This document shows, piece by piece, positions 50,614-59,549 of a stretch of DNA of 64,000 nt. Position 1 is the stretch's first letter; every line of letters starts with the position of its first letter. The stretch covers positions 806,001 through 870,000 of the forward strand of contig NZ_JAVQHL010000001.1 in assembly GCF_032670585.1 (NCBI RefSeq). The letters run 5' to 3'. Below the pieces are notes generated by a model that saw only the letters and a program-made list of their open reading frames with translations, was not told where the DNA came from and did not search any database. Position numbers and translations under genes: made by a program. Source of the DNA: Ostreiculturibacter nitratireducens (lineage in GTDB: Bacteria; Pseudomonadota; Alphaproteobacteria; Rhodobacterales; Rhodobacteraceae).

Positions 50614-52299
50614 TCAGCGGCCCGGCGCTCCACGGTTTGCGTGGGCGAGAAAAGCCACGGCTATCAAGCCCACACCGATCACCAGGAGCGCGGGCGGGGA
50701 TGCCTCTGCGAGGTTTTCGAGGCTCGCCTTCTCGTGCACGCGCGTGGCGAGCGTATCGTAGTTGAACGGCCGCAGCAGGAGCGTCGCGGGCAGTTCCTTG
50801 ACGCAGTCGACGAAGACGAGGAGAAGCGCCGCCCCGACCGAACTGCGCATGAGTGGCAGGTAGACCTCGCGCAGCGCCCCTCCGGCCGTGCGCCCAAGCG
50901 ACCTCGCGGCCATGGGCAGCGAAGGGGAAATCCGCCCGAACGCAGCGTCGGCGGCGCCCTGCGCCACGGCGAAGAACCGCACGGCGTAGGCGTAGACGAT
51001 CGCCGCCGCCGATCCCGTGAGGATAAGGCCGGGGTCGTTGCCCGTGAGCCAGGTCCAGAGATCGGCGACACCGTGGTCTAGCGCGGCAAGCGGGATCAGG
51101 ATGCCCACCGCCAGCACGGCCCCAGGCGCGGCATAGCCGATGACCGTCACCGGCAGGATGAGCCGAGGCAGCCGGCGCCCGGTCAACCGGACCCCGTAGA
51201 CCATGAACAGAGCCCCGGCCACGGTCAGGACGGCCGCGGTTCCCCCTACCGTGAGCGTGTGCACCAGGGCGCGCGTGAGGCCCGGGCTGACCCAGACCTC
51301 CGGCTTCTCGAAGGCATGGCTTGCGATCACCGACAAAGGCAGAACGAAGCCGACGACGAACGGCACGGCGCAAAGGAAGGTCGCCGCCCATCCCGCGAGC
51401 CCCGGCAGGGGAATCCGCGCGATGGGCCGGGGCTGACGGGCGGAATGGTAGAAGCGCTGACGCCGCCGGCCGAGCCGTTCGAGCGCGACGAGAAACAGGA
51501 TGATGCCCAGCATCACCACGGCGATCTGTGCCGCACCGCCGGCATTCCCGGCCTCGAGCCAGGTCGAGAAGACGCCCGTCGTGAGAGTCTGCACCGCGAA
51601 GAAGTCCACCACGCCGAAATCCGCGATCGTCTCCATCATCGCGATTGCCGCCCCGGCCGCGATCGCGGGCCGCGCGAGCGGCAGACCGAGGCGCCAGAAA
51701 AGCCCTATGGGGCCGGCACCCAGCGCGCGGGCCACTTCGTAGCTACCCGCCGGCTGATCGCGGAAGGCGGCGCGCGACAGCATGTAGACGTAAGGGTAAA
51801 GAGCCGCCGACAGGACGACGACCGCGGCCCAGCGCGACCGGATATCCGGGAACCAGTAATCACGGGCCGAGGCCCAGCCGAAGGCCTCGCGCATCCCCGT
51901 CTGCACCGGCCCCGAATAGTCGAGGAAATCGACCAGCGCATAGGCACCGACATAGGCCGGGATCGCGAGAGGCAGGAACAGCAGCCACTCCAGAAGCCGC
52001 GACATCGGAAAGCGGTACATGCTGACGAGCCAGGCCGCACCCGACCCGACCGCAGCGGACAGAAGGCCCGTGCCGACCGTCAGGATCAGCGTGTTCGTCA
52101 GGTAGCGCGGCAGCGTCGTGGAAATGAGGTGCGGCCAGATGTTCTCGCGCGGGAAGAAGGCCATCCAGATCACGGCGATGACGGGCATGGCAACGAGGCC
52201 GGCGATCACCAGCGCGCCGGCCGACCAGGGCCCGACCCCCGGTAACGCGCGGGCGAATGGCAGGCGTCTTGGTCGCGTCATGGCCTCTGTTCCGCTCAT
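50614..52299 (-). CDS. ABC transporter permease, Fe(III)-type (FbpB/SfuB-like)
   Basis: A 561-aa fused two-domain permease with about twelve spans. Both halves have the EAA-type loop: EVARALGAGPIGLFWRLGLPLARPAI and AARSLGRTAGGALREVYLPLM. Such permeases work with a periplasmic ferric-binding protein and an ATPase. Neither gene is adjacent, so they must lie outside the window. Start is set at ATG 52299; an ATG at 52281 is also possible. Confidence 0.87.
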   Translation of the reverse strand: MSGTEAMTRPRRLPFARALPGVGPWSAGALVIAGLVAMPVIAVIWMAFFPRENIWPHLISTTLPRYLTNTLILTVGTGLLSAAVGSGAAWLVSMYRFPMSRLLEWLLFLPLAIPAYVGAYALVDFLDYSGPVQTGMREAFGWASARDYWFPDIRSRWAAVVVLSAALYPYVYMLSRAAFRDQPAGSYEVARALGAGPIGLFWRLGLPLARPAIAAGAAIAMMETIADFGVVDFFAVQTLTTGVFSTWLEAGNAGGAAQIAVVMLGIILFLVALERLGRRRQRFYHSARQPRPIARIPLPGLAGWAATFLCAVPFVVGFVLPLSVIASHAFEKPEVWVSPGLTRALVHTLTVGGTAAVLTVAGALFMVYGVRLTGRRLPRLILPVTVIGYAAPGAVLAVGILIPLAALDHGVADLWTWLTGNDPGLILTGSAAAIVYAYAVRFFAVAQGAADAAFGRISPSLPMAARSLGRTAGGALREVYLPLMRSSVGAALLLVFVDCVKELPATLLLRPFNYDTLATRVHEKASLENLAEASPPALLVIGVGLIAVAFLAHANRGAPGR

Positions 52300-52619
52300 G
52301 CTTCGCCGCCTACAGGAAAGCGGTTTTCCTGTCCAGAAAAGCCCGCCCTTTCCGGAAGCCTGCCGGGCGGCGATCCGCAGGCTGATCGAGACGGACAGGA
52401 TCATGCCTGAAGCGGCGCGGCGGGAGGCTTCCCGACGATCTTGTTGTCGGAGCGGAAGACGGCTAGCGTCGGGTCTCCGGTGGATGAACGTCGGCGGCGG
52501 GCCGGCGCTCCGGCAGCGAGCAGCGGACGAGCGCGTCGGTCCCGTTCAGGTTGACCAACGCTCGGAAGGTCCTCAATGCAGAGCGCCAGGGGCGCGGGCA
52601 GCACCGGAGGAAGAGGAAG
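52300..52619. other. divergent gap upstream of the permease and the 291-aa gene
   Basis: A 320-bp region with no supported gene. It holds a perfect 8-bp hairpin ACAGGAAA-GCGGT-TTTCCTGT at 52312-52332, 13 bases upstream of the permease start, which might be an operator or a leader structure. No ferric-uptake (Fur) box was recognised. Confidence 0.45.
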
Positions 52620-53495
52620 ATGCAGGTAGTCTACCATCTCGGCGCCCATTGCACCGATGACGACCGTCTGGTGCGCAGTCTTGGGCGCAACCGCACAGCC
52701 TTCGCGGAAGAGGGAATCCTCGTCCCGGCGCCGCGTCGTTATCGTCAGGTCATGCGCGAGGTGCGGCTGAGCCTTCGCGGCCGCGAATCCACCGACGAGA
52801 TCCAGGAAGCCCTCCTCGACGCGATCATCGAGGAGGACCGCGCGAAGCGCCTGATCCTCAGCCACGAACTGTTCCTTTCGGCGCCAAACCACGCCGTCAC
52901 GGGCGAAGGTTTCTACGCCATGTTGGGGCGCCGTCTTAAGGCCCTGGCGAACATCTTTCCTTCGGCGGAATGCGAATTCCACCTTGCCCTTCGCAACCCC
53001 GCGACGCTGATCCCGGCGCTGGTGGCGCGGCACCCCGAATTCGCCTACGAGGGCATGATGGGCGGTCAGGACCCGACCGACCTGCGCTGGCGGCCGACGA
53101 TCGAGAATGCGATCGAGACCAATCCCGGCGTGAAGCTCGTCCTGTGGTGCAACGAGGACACGCCTTTCATCTGGACCGACATCATGCGCCGGATTTCGGG
53201 CGTGGGATCGGAGTTTCCGCTTCAGGGCGAACTCGACCTTCTGTCGACTCTCGTGACGGAAGAGGGGCTCGAAAAGCTCGGATCGGCGCTTGGCGGAGAC
53301 AGCCGGCCCGGGGCCGACGAGCGGCATCAGATCATCGCGGCGACCCTTGAAGAGCACGCCCGGCCGGACGCCCTCGAGATGGAGATCGAACTGCCGGACT
53401 GGACGACCGAGATGGTCGAGACGATCACGCTCAACTACGAGGCGGACATCGCCGCGATCGCCGCCATGCCCGGGGTCGAGCTCGTTGCACCCTGA
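52620..53495 (+). CDS. conserved sulfotransferase-like hypothetical protein
   Basis: A 291-aa soluble protein. It begins MQVVYHLGAHCTDDDRLVRSL and continues GILVPAPRRYR. This layout resembles the start of sulfotransferase-like proteins, in which the first strand-loop binds a phosphosulfate group, but a canonical P-loop is not obvious. LWCNEDTPFIW and DLLSTLVTEEGL are further landmarks. GGAGGAAGAGG lies before ATG 52620. Function is not assigned. Confidence 0.72.
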   Translation: MQVVYHLGAHCTDDDRLVRSLGRNRTAFAEEGILVPAPRRYRQVMREVRLSLRGRESTDEIQEALLDAIIEEDRAKRLILSHELFLSAPNHAVTGEGFYAMLGRRLKALANIFPSAECEFHLALRNPATLIPALVARHPEFAYEGMMGGQDPTDLRWRPTIENAIETNPGVKLVLWCNEDTPFIWTDIMRRISGVGSEFPLQGELDLLSTLVTEEGLEKLGSALGGDSRPGADERHQIIAATLEEHARPDALEMEIELPDWTTEMVETITLNYEADIAAIAAMPGVELVAP

Positions 53496-53506
53496 AAGGG
53501 CGCTCT

Positions 53507-53755
53507 TCAGGACATGCCGAGAGCGGCCTTGTATATCTCCAGGACCGCTTCCTCTTCGGCGAGGTCGTCCTTGTCGCGCTTCCTGATCGCGATGATCTTG
53601 CGGATCACCTTGGTGTCGTAGCCGCGCCCCTTGGCCTCGGCCATGACTTCCTTCTGCTGTTCGGTGATGTCCTTCTTCTCCGCCTCGAGATGCTCGTATT
53701 GCTCGATGAACTGGCGCAGTTCGTCGGCGGTCACGTTGTACGCGGCATCAGACAT
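53507..53755 (-). CDS. GapR/DUF2312-family DNA-binding protein
   Basis: An 82-aa alphaproteobacterial nucleoid protein. The whole sequence matches the family: ELRQFIEQYEHLEAEKKDI, VMAEAKGRGYDTKVIRKIIAIRKRDKDD, and a helical C-terminus. Characterised GapR binds overtwisted DNA ahead of replication and transcription. It is 11 bases from the convergent gene. Confidence 0.93.
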   Translation of the reverse strand: MSDAAYNVTADELRQFIEQYEHLEAEKKDITEQQKEVMAEAKGRGYDTKVIRKIIAIRKRDKDDLAEEEAVLEIYKAALGMS

Positions 53756-53878
53756 CTTCGGACCTCGCTCGGATTGGTGGGCGCCTTGCTAGACCCTCGG
53801 GCGCCGCCCCGCAAGGGGCTTGCGCCAACTTGGCTTCACCGATAGGCCGGGTCCTGCGCAAAGCGGCGGGAGGCGGGC

Positions 53879-54094
53879 ATGGCGGCACTTGTATGGTTGG
53901 GGGCGGCGGTCACGGTCGCGGGGCTCGTCGGCCTCGTCTACTGCATCCTCTCGCTGATCAAGGCCCGCAACGCGGGGCTGTCGGACGAAGACCTGCGCGC
54001 GCGGCTGAAGCAGCTCATGGCCTGGAACCTCGGCGCCTTCTTCCTCTCGGTGATCGGGCTCATGATGGTCGTCGTCGGAATCCTGGTCGGCTGA
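53879..54094 (+). CDS. small membrane protein, 71 aa
   Basis: Two transmembrane spans (LGAAVTVAGLVGLVYCILSLI and LGAFFLSVIGLMMVVVGILVG) joined by a charged loop (KARNAGLSDEDLRARLKQLM). The pattern is common for short conserved inner-membrane proteins of this family of bacteria. Function unknown. It lies between GapR and the FadJ-type gene on the opposite strand to both. Confidence 0.72.
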   Translation: MAALVWLGAAVTVAGLVGLVYCILSLIKARNAGLSDEDLRARLKQLMAWNLGAFFLSVIGLMMVVVGILVG

Positions 54095-54124
54095 CGCGCT
54101 CGGACCGGCCGGCCGCGCCCTTGA

Positions 54125-56227
54125 TCAGTCGCCGTTCAGACTGGCGAACTTCTTCCCGTTCTTGATCAACTCATCCCAGAGCGCGCCCGGCTGCCAGAGC
54201 CATGCGCCCGGCCCGTCTGCGGCCGCGTAGCCCCGAAGCTCATTCCTGAGCGCAAGGAGCCCGCGCTGGTCCGCAGCCTGCATCGGCCCGCCACGGTGAC
54301 GCGGGAACCCGAAGCCCAGAAGCATCACCACGTCGATATCCGAAGGCCGCAGTGCAACACCCTCTTCCAGGATCCGGGCGCCTTCGTTCGCCATCGCGGC
54401 TACGCAGCGGGCCCGTATCTCTTCCGACGAGACCCTGCGCGGAGTTATCCCTTTTTCAAGCCTCCCGCGCGAGATCAGGGCGAGCACCTCCGGATCTTCC
54501 TGCCCGTCGCGCGCGCCCTCCGGATACAGGTAGTAACCGCGCCCGGCCTTCCGCCCGAGCCGCCCCGCCTCGCACAGATGGTCACCGATGGCCACGTAGC
54601 GCCGCGCCGGGTCACGCGTGGCCGCGAGCCTCTTCCGCCGTGCCCATGAAATGTCGAGCCCGGACAGGTCCTGCGCGGCGTAGGGTCCCATCGGGAAGCC
54701 GTAGGCCTTCATCGCGGCGTCGATCTGGTAGGGGCTGGCGCCGTCCTCCATCAGGAAATCCGCCGCGGTGCGGTATGCGGTCAGGATGCGGTTCCCGATG
54801 AAGCCGTCGCAGACACCCGCGCGCACCGCGACCTTGCCGAGCCGGCGCGCGAGATCGAAGGCCGTCGCCACGATTTCCGGCGCCGTCCGCTCCGCAACCA
54901 CGACCTCCAGAAGCCGCATGACCGGCGCGGGGGCGAAGAAATGAAGCCCGATCACGTCCCCGGGGCGCTGGGTCGCATCGGCGATCCTGTCGATGTCCAG
55001 ATAGCTCGTGTTGGAGGCCAGGATCGCGCCGGGTCGCAGCACTCCGTCGAGACGCGCGAAGACCTCCCGCTTGACCTCCTCGTCCTCGGTCACCGCCTCG
55101 ATCACGAGATCGACCGGCGCGAGCGCCTGAAGGTCCGTGGAGCCTCGAAGGCGCGACCACTCCTCCCCGCGCGCCGCAGGCGTGAGCCGCCCTTTCGCCA
55201 CCGCGCGTTCATGCGTCTTCGCGATCTGGGCAAGGCCGGCGGAGAGGGCATCGACGTCCCGCTCCACGAGGGTGACGCGCAACCCGGCCGAGAGCAGCGA
55301 GGAGGTGATCCCCGCGCCCATCATCCCTCCGCCGACGACGCCAACATGGGAAATGTCGCGCGGCGTCGCAGAAGCTTCCGGGACCCGCGCCGCCCGCCGC
55401 TCGGCGAGAAAGGCGTGGCGGAGCGCAGCGGATTCCGGCGAGGCGAGGAGATCCTCGAACGCCGCGCGCTCGAAAGCCATCCCCGACTCGAACGGCAGAA
55501 GAAGCGCCGCTTCGACGCAATCGACAATCCTTGCCGGGGCCGGCAGTTGCTCGGCGCGAAGCCGGGCGCGCGCCGCATCCACGGCTTCCACGAAGGTGGC
55601 GGGATCCTTGAGCCCCCTCTCGGCGTCATGCGCCGGGTAGGCCTCCTGCCCGAGCGTGGCGAATTCCGATGCAAGCGCGCGGGCCTCGGCGGCTATGTCG
55701 TTTTCCCCGACCGCGTCGATCAGCCCGATCTCCAGCGCCCGTTCGGTCCCGATCGCCGCACCGCTCAGTATCATGTCGAGAGCAGGTCCCGCCCCGACGA
55801 GGCGCGGCAGGCGCTGAGTGCCGCCCGCCCCCGGTATGAGGCCCAGCGCCACCTCCGGAAAGCCGAACCGTGTCCCCTCCGGCGCGATGCGGTAGCGCGC
55901 GCCCAGCGCAAGCTCGAGCCCGCCGCCCAGCACGTTGCCGTGCAAGGCCGCGACGACGGGTTTCTCGCAGTCGGCGATCCGGTTGCAGACATCGGGCAGA
56001 AGCGGAGCCTCCGGCGGCAAGCCGAATTCGCGAATGTCCGCGCCCACCGGCCAGGTCCGGCCCGCCGCGGACAGGACCACGGCCTGCACCGCGGGATCGG
56101 CCTCCACCGCGTCGAAGGCCTCGACGAGAGCCAGCCGCAGTTTCCGGCCGATCGCGTTCACCGGCGGATTGTCGATCACGATCTCGGCCACGGGCCCCGT
56201 GACCTCGATCCGCACCCCTTCCGTCAT
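54125..56227 (-). CDS. FadJ-type fusion: enoyl-CoA hydratase / 3-hydroxyacyl-CoA dehydrogenase
   Basis: A 700-aa fatty-acid beta-oxidation enzyme. The N-terminal crotonase domain (1-190) has IDNPPVNAIG and the catalytic Glu-bearing FGFPEVALGLIPGAGGTQRLPR. The dehydrogenase domain (from about 295) has the NAD site VGVVGGGMMGAGI, the SNTSYLDIDRIA motif and HFFAPAPVMRLLEVV. The acyl-CoA thiolase partner is not adjacent. Many alphaproteobacteria keep this fused form apart from the thiolase. Confidence 0.92.
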   Translation of the reverse strand: MTEGVRIEVTGPVAEIVIDNPPVNAIGRKLRLALVEAFDAVEADPAVQAVVLSAAGRTWPVGADIREFGLPPEAPLLPDVCNRIADCEKPVVAALHGNVLGGGLELALGARYRIAPEGTRFGFPEVALGLIPGAGGTQRLPRLVGAGPALDMILSGAAIGTERALEIGLIDAVGENDIAAEARALASEFATLGQEAYPAHDAERGLKDPATFVEAVDAARARLRAEQLPAPARIVDCVEAALLLPFESGMAFERAAFEDLLASPESAALRHAFLAERRAARVPEASATPRDISHVGVVGGGMMGAGITSSLLSAGLRVTLVERDVDALSAGLAQIAKTHERAVAKGRLTPAARGEEWSRLRGSTDLQALAPVDLVIEAVTEDEEVKREVFARLDGVLRPGAILASNTSYLDIDRIADATQRPGDVIGLHFFAPAPVMRLLEVVVAERTAPEIVATAFDLARRLGKVAVRAGVCDGFIGNRILTAYRTAADFLMEDGASPYQIDAAMKAYGFPMGPYAAQDLSGLDISWARRKRLAATRDPARRYVAIGDHLCEAGRLGRKAGRGYYLYPEGARDGQEDPEVLALISRGRLEKGITPRRVSSEEIRARCVAAMANEGARILEEGVALRPSDIDVVMLLGFGFPRHRGGPMQAADQRGLLALRNELRGYAAADGPGAWLWQPGALWDELIKNGKKFASLNGD

Positions 56228-56359
56228 CCCTTCGCCTTCCGCATCGTCCGCATCTCGCGGCCGAAGCCCGGCCGCGGTACAGCTTCATGACGGAAGTGTC
56301 CGCTTTCAAAGGCGTCTAGGCAATACTTGCGTTTGGACTGCGGCGCCAATGCGCCCCGC

Positions 56360-56683
56360 TCACTTGCCGGGCGCGCAGTTCCGGCAGAAGGGCGTCGCGG
56401 GAATCAGGTCAAGCCGCTCCTCGCCGATCTCGGAGCCGCATTGCGTGCAGTAGCCGTATTCGCCCTCTTCGATTCGCTGCAGAGCGGCCTGGATCATCCG
56501 GACTTCCTGCTGCGCGGAAACTCCGAGATCCTCCAGAACCTCGTCGGTTTCCCGCTCGACCGCCATTTCTTCCCAGTCCTTGGAAGAGTGGCTTTCGAGT
56601 TCGCTGTCAATTTCACGCATCCGCGATTCAAGGGAGGCAAGCCGGGATTCAAGTTCGGCCTTCCGTTCGGCAACTGTTTTCAT
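56360..56683 (-). CDS. DksA/TraR-type zinc-finger protein
   Basis: A 107-aa protein: a coiled-coil start (ERKAELESRLASLESRMREIDSEL), a short acidic helix, and the C4-type zinc finger CTQCGSEIGEERL...FCRNC. The size is shorter than E. coli DksA (151 aa), like the short DksA/TraR family members that act on RNA polymerase. The acidic DD tip of the coiled coil typical of DksA is not obvious, so its activity may differ. Confidence 0.85.
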   Translation of the reverse strand: MKTVAERKAELESRLASLESRMREIDSELESHSSKDWEEMAVERETDEVLEDLGVSAQQEVRMIQAALQRIEEGEYGYCTQCGSEIGEERLDLIPATPFCRNCAPGK

Positions 56684-56877
56684 TCACGCAACTCCTGTTC
56701 GTCTGGATAAGCCTATTCGGCCCCGATTGACTGCGAATTGATGCATGTCAAACCCTCGTGAAACCACCGGTGCAAACGCCCGGTGAATTCTTGTCACGCA
56801 CTCCCCGATGGAAATACGTCCCGCCTCGGGACAGGGGCAGCCCGGAACCGCCCGGGCGAACGGGAAATCGCAATGCA

Positions 56878-57297
56878 TTGGACTGGATCTGGGGCTTCGT
56901 CGGGGGCCTCATGATAGGCGGCGCGGCCGCGCTGTACCTGCTTGTCAACGGTCGGATCATGGGTGCGAGCGGCATCCTCGGCGGGCTGGTGGACGGGACG
57001 GGCCGTTCGACGGCGGCTGAACGGGTCTCTTTCCTTGTCGGCCTCATGGCACTGCCCCCGCTTCTCGTGCCGTTCCACGAGAAGGTCGGCACCCACATCA
57101 CTTCGAACGTCGCGGTGATCGTCGTGGCGGGGCTTCTCGTCGGTATCGGCACTCGGCTTGCCAATGGCTGCACCTCGGGCCACGGCGTCTGCGGCATGTC
57201 GCGCCTCTCGCTTCGGGGCATCGTCGCCACGGCGTTCCACCTGCTGGGCGGTGGCCTCGCCGCCCTCATCTTCCGCCATGTCCTGGGGGTCATATGA
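56878..57297 (+). CDS. YeeE/YedE-family membrane protein, N-terminal half
   Basis: A 139-aa membrane protein that together with the next gene forms a split YeeE/YedE sulfur-compound transporter. It has about four spans; LVNGRIMGASGILGGLVDG and the cysteine motif NGCTSGHGVCGMSRLS are diagnostic. TTG 56878 is preferred because the family begins with DWIWG; a GTG at 56758 would add 40 unlikely residues. The stop overlaps the next ATG by 4 bases. Confidence 0.84.
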   Translation: MDWIWGFVGGLMIGGAAALYLLVNGRIMGASGILGGLVDGTGRSTAAERVSFLVGLMALPPLLVPFHEKVGTHITSNVAVIVVAGLLVGIGTRLANGCTSGHGVCGMSRLSLRGIVATAFHLLGGGLAALIFRHVLGVI

Positions 57298-57731
57298 CGC
57301 GGCGCAACCTGTTCGCGGCACTCTCCTGCGGCCTTTTCGGCGCCGGCCTCACCGTCTCGGGGATGATCGACACGGTGAAGGTCCAGGGCTGGCTGGACAT
57401 CTTCGGCGACTGGAACCCCACGCTGGCCTTCGTCCTCGGCGGGGCAATGCTTCCCATGGCGATCGCCTGGCGCCACGCGGCGAAGCGCACGGCCAGCGTC
57501 CTCGGCACGCCGCTGCCGGAAAGGCCCGCCCCCCGCCTCGGCCACAACCTCGTCCTGGGATCCTTCCTCTTCGGCGGCGGCTGGGGTCTTGCCGGTCTCA
57601 GCCCGGGTCCGTCCCTCGCCTCGGCCGCTTTCGGCGGGACTGGCGGGATCATCTTCCTTCTTTCGATGATCGCCGGTATGTTCGCGGCGCCGGCGATGCG
57701 GACGCGGATCGACCGGATCGCCGAGGCATGA
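57294..57731 (+). CDS. YeeE/YedE-family membrane protein, C-terminal half
   Basis: A 145-aa partner with LSCGLFGAGLTVSGM, GGAMLPMAIAW and LFGGGWGLAGLSPGPSLASAAFGG, corresponding to the second repeat of one-piece YeeE proteins such as soxT at 21.7 kb. Such pairs are regulated with H2S-detoxification genes in BigR-type operons. It ends six bases before the DUF442 gene. Confidence 0.86.
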   Translation: MTRRNLFAALSCGLFGAGLTVSGMIDTVKVQGWLDIFGDWNPTLAFVLGGAMLPMAIAWRHAAKRTASVLGTPLPERPAPRLGHNLVLGSFLFGGGWGLAGLSPGPSLASAAFGGTGGIIFLLSMIAGMFAAPAMRTRIDRIAEA

Positions 57732-57737
57732 GGTAGA

Positions 57738-58166
57738 ATGATGGAAATCCGGTCGTTGACCCCCGACTATGCAGTCGCGCCGCAGATCACGGCCGAGGAC
57801 GTCCCGGCCCTGAAGGCGGCCGGATTCACGCGCGTGATCTGCAACCGCCCCGACGAGGAGGTCACACCCGACCTTCAGTCCGCAGCGATCCGCGCCGCGG
57901 TCGAGGCAGCGGGGATGGAGTGGGTCGACAACCCAATCTCGGGCTCCGGAATGACGCCGCAGAACATCAGCGCGCAGCGCAAGGCCCTTGCCGACGCCAA
58001 GGGCCCGGTCTTCGCCTATTGCCGCTCCGGCACGCGGAGCACGATCGCCTGGGCGCTGTCCCAGGCCGGCCTGAAACCGACGGAGATGCTGATCGCCGCG
58101 GCCGCGCGCGGCGGCTACGACCTCAATCCATTCCGCGAGCGGATCGAGGCACTGGCAAAAAGCTGA
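57738..58166 (+). CDS. DUF442/TIGR01244 phosphatase-like sulfurtransferase
   Basis: A 142-aa protein with the tyrosine-phosphatase-like P-loop FAYCRSGTRSTIAW, in which the cysteine is catalytic. Family members are fused to, or co-transcribed with, persulfide dioxygenases (Blh), and have been proposed to move sulfane sulfur. Here no dioxygenase follows. Two ATGs in a row start the gene. Operon with the two transporter genes is likely. Confidence 0.82.
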   Translation: MMEIRSLTPDYAVAPQITAEDVPALKAAGFTRVICNRPDEEVTPDLQSAAIRAAVEAAGMEWVDNPISGSGMTPQNISAQRKALADAKGPVFAYCRSGTRSTIAWALSQAGLKPTEMLIAAAARGGYDLNPFRERIEALAKS

Positions 58167-58179
58167 CGCTACCACAGCA

Positions 58180-58215
58180 CCTTGGCGCGGGAGCCACGCC
58201 CTGAGAACGCCAAGG
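58180..58215. terminator. candidate bidirectional terminator
   Basis: Inverted repeat CCTTGGCG / CGCCAAGG separated by 20 bases, lying between two convergent genes (stops at 58166 and 58277). The long GC-rich loop and lack of a long T-run make it weaker than a classic terminator. Confidence 0.45.
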
Positions 58216-58276
58216 TCAAAGGCCGACGCCGGGCCGGAACGCTGATTTCCCTGAAGGTCGCCCGATCCCGCGAAGG

Positions 58277-59437
58277 TCAAGGACCGTTTGCCACCTTAAT
58301 GGGCAATTCCGGCCACTCCGCCTCGGCACCGTCCGTCGTTTGCGGCGCGCCGCTTCGCCAGACGTCTTCCACGCGATCTTCGCCCGAGAGGATCGGCTGC
58401 GGCGCGGGACCGGGGCCGGGCTCGGGGAATGGCGAACGACCGCTCAGCGCCTCGGTGTCCTTATCCCGCTGCGCGCGCCCTCGCGTCCCGCCCAACAGCA
58501 ACGCCCTTCCGTCCTCGTCTTCCACGAACCCCGTCAACCGCACCGCGCGTTGCCCCGTCGCCTGGCCGAGCCTGCCTCGCGCCACGGCCCGTCCGTCCGC
58601 GCCCTCGATCGACAGGCGTTCAAGCGCGTCCATCGGGATTTCCATAACCATGCCCGGTGCCAGGGTCATGACCTCCCCAAGCGGCAAGCGGATCCGATGC
58701 AGCACCGCATCGATCCGGACTTCCGACCGCGTCACCGCCTGCTCGATCCGGGCCGCCCAGTCGCGCGCGGCCATAACCTCAGCCTCTCTCGCAGCTGAAG
58801 TGCCGCGGTCGGCCGTCGCTTCGTCCCGACGCGGCGCAATCCTTCTTTCCGCCGGAAGAGCCAGGACGATCGTGCCCCGGCGCGTTCCCGCGAGGCCCAT
58901 ATCCAGCCTCATCAGGAACAGCCGGTAACTCGTGTCCTCGAGGATCAGCCCCAGCGGTCTCGGATCCTCCAGCCATGAGCCATAGCGGAATCCGCCAGCC
59001 CAGGTCATGTCCGCCCGATCCGTCAGAAGGGCCTCCGCCTCGGACAGAACGCGGTCCACGAACTCCGCCACCATCGCCGCATCCGTCCGGGTGGGCTTGC
59101 GCGGCAGGACGGCGCCGACACCGAGCCGCCCCATTGTCTGCATCTCGATGACCCCCGCGAGTACCGGCGGAGACAGCGCGATGAGCCCCTGGCTTTCCCC
59201 CGGCCCGTCGAGGATCGCCAGAAGCGCCCTGTCTTCCAGCACGTCCGGAAGGTCAGAGAGCGAGACCCGGGATTCCGACGAATCCGGCACACTCAGAGGC
59301 ATCTCCATCAGGTCCTGCGCAGCCATTGCCAGCGCCTGGCGGAATGCCTTCCGGGGCGACATGGCGAATTCGTCCGGGCGGAGCCGCCCCGCTTCGGCCT
59401 TGCGCCTGAGCACCGATTCCGCCTCGCTTTCCGCCAT
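58277..59437 (-). CDS. FliM/FliN-type flagellar C-ring protein
   Basis: A 386-aa protein. The C-terminal region about 240-330 fits a SPOA (surface presentation of antigens) fold: VRIDAVLHRIRLPLGEVMTLAPGMVMEIPMD followed by VARGRLGQATGQRAVRLTGF. The N-terminal part (1-220) resembles FliM-like middle-domain sequence. The last 60 residues are a Pro/Gly-rich tail. Flagellar genes are not adjacent, so it may be an outlying motor-switch gene or an export-apparatus paralogue. Confidence 0.76.
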   Translation of the reverse strand: MAESEAESVLRRKAEAGRLRPDEFAMSPRKAFRQALAMAAQDLMEMPLSVPDSSESRVSLSDLPDVLEDRALLAILDGPGESQGLIALSPPVLAGVIEMQTMGRLGVGAVLPRKPTRTDAAMVAEFVDRVLSEAEALLTDRADMTWAGGFRYGSWLEDPRPLGLILEDTSYRLFLMRLDMGLAGTRRGTIVLALPAERRIAPRRDEATADRGTSAAREAEVMAARDWAARIEQAVTRSEVRIDAVLHRIRLPLGEVMTLAPGMVMEIPMDALERLSIEGADGRAVARGRLGQATGQRAVRLTGFVEDEDGRALLLGGTRGRAQRDKDTEALSGRSPFPEPGPGPAPQPILSGEDRVEDVWRSGAPQTTDGAEAEWPELPIKVANGP

Positions 59438-59549
59438 TCCCTCCGCCCCGGCGCGCCCCGGCCGCGTGCGGGCCCGGACCGTTCCCCGCCAGAACTGTCA
59501 GATCAGGGTTTACAAATGATTGAGCGCCGGACTTGGCCCGGCGACGCGT

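Noticed and set aside
52401..53357. Minus-strand open frame of 318 codons
   Set aside because: Antisense to the gene at 52620-53495, which has a strong ribosome site and conserved-looking sequence.
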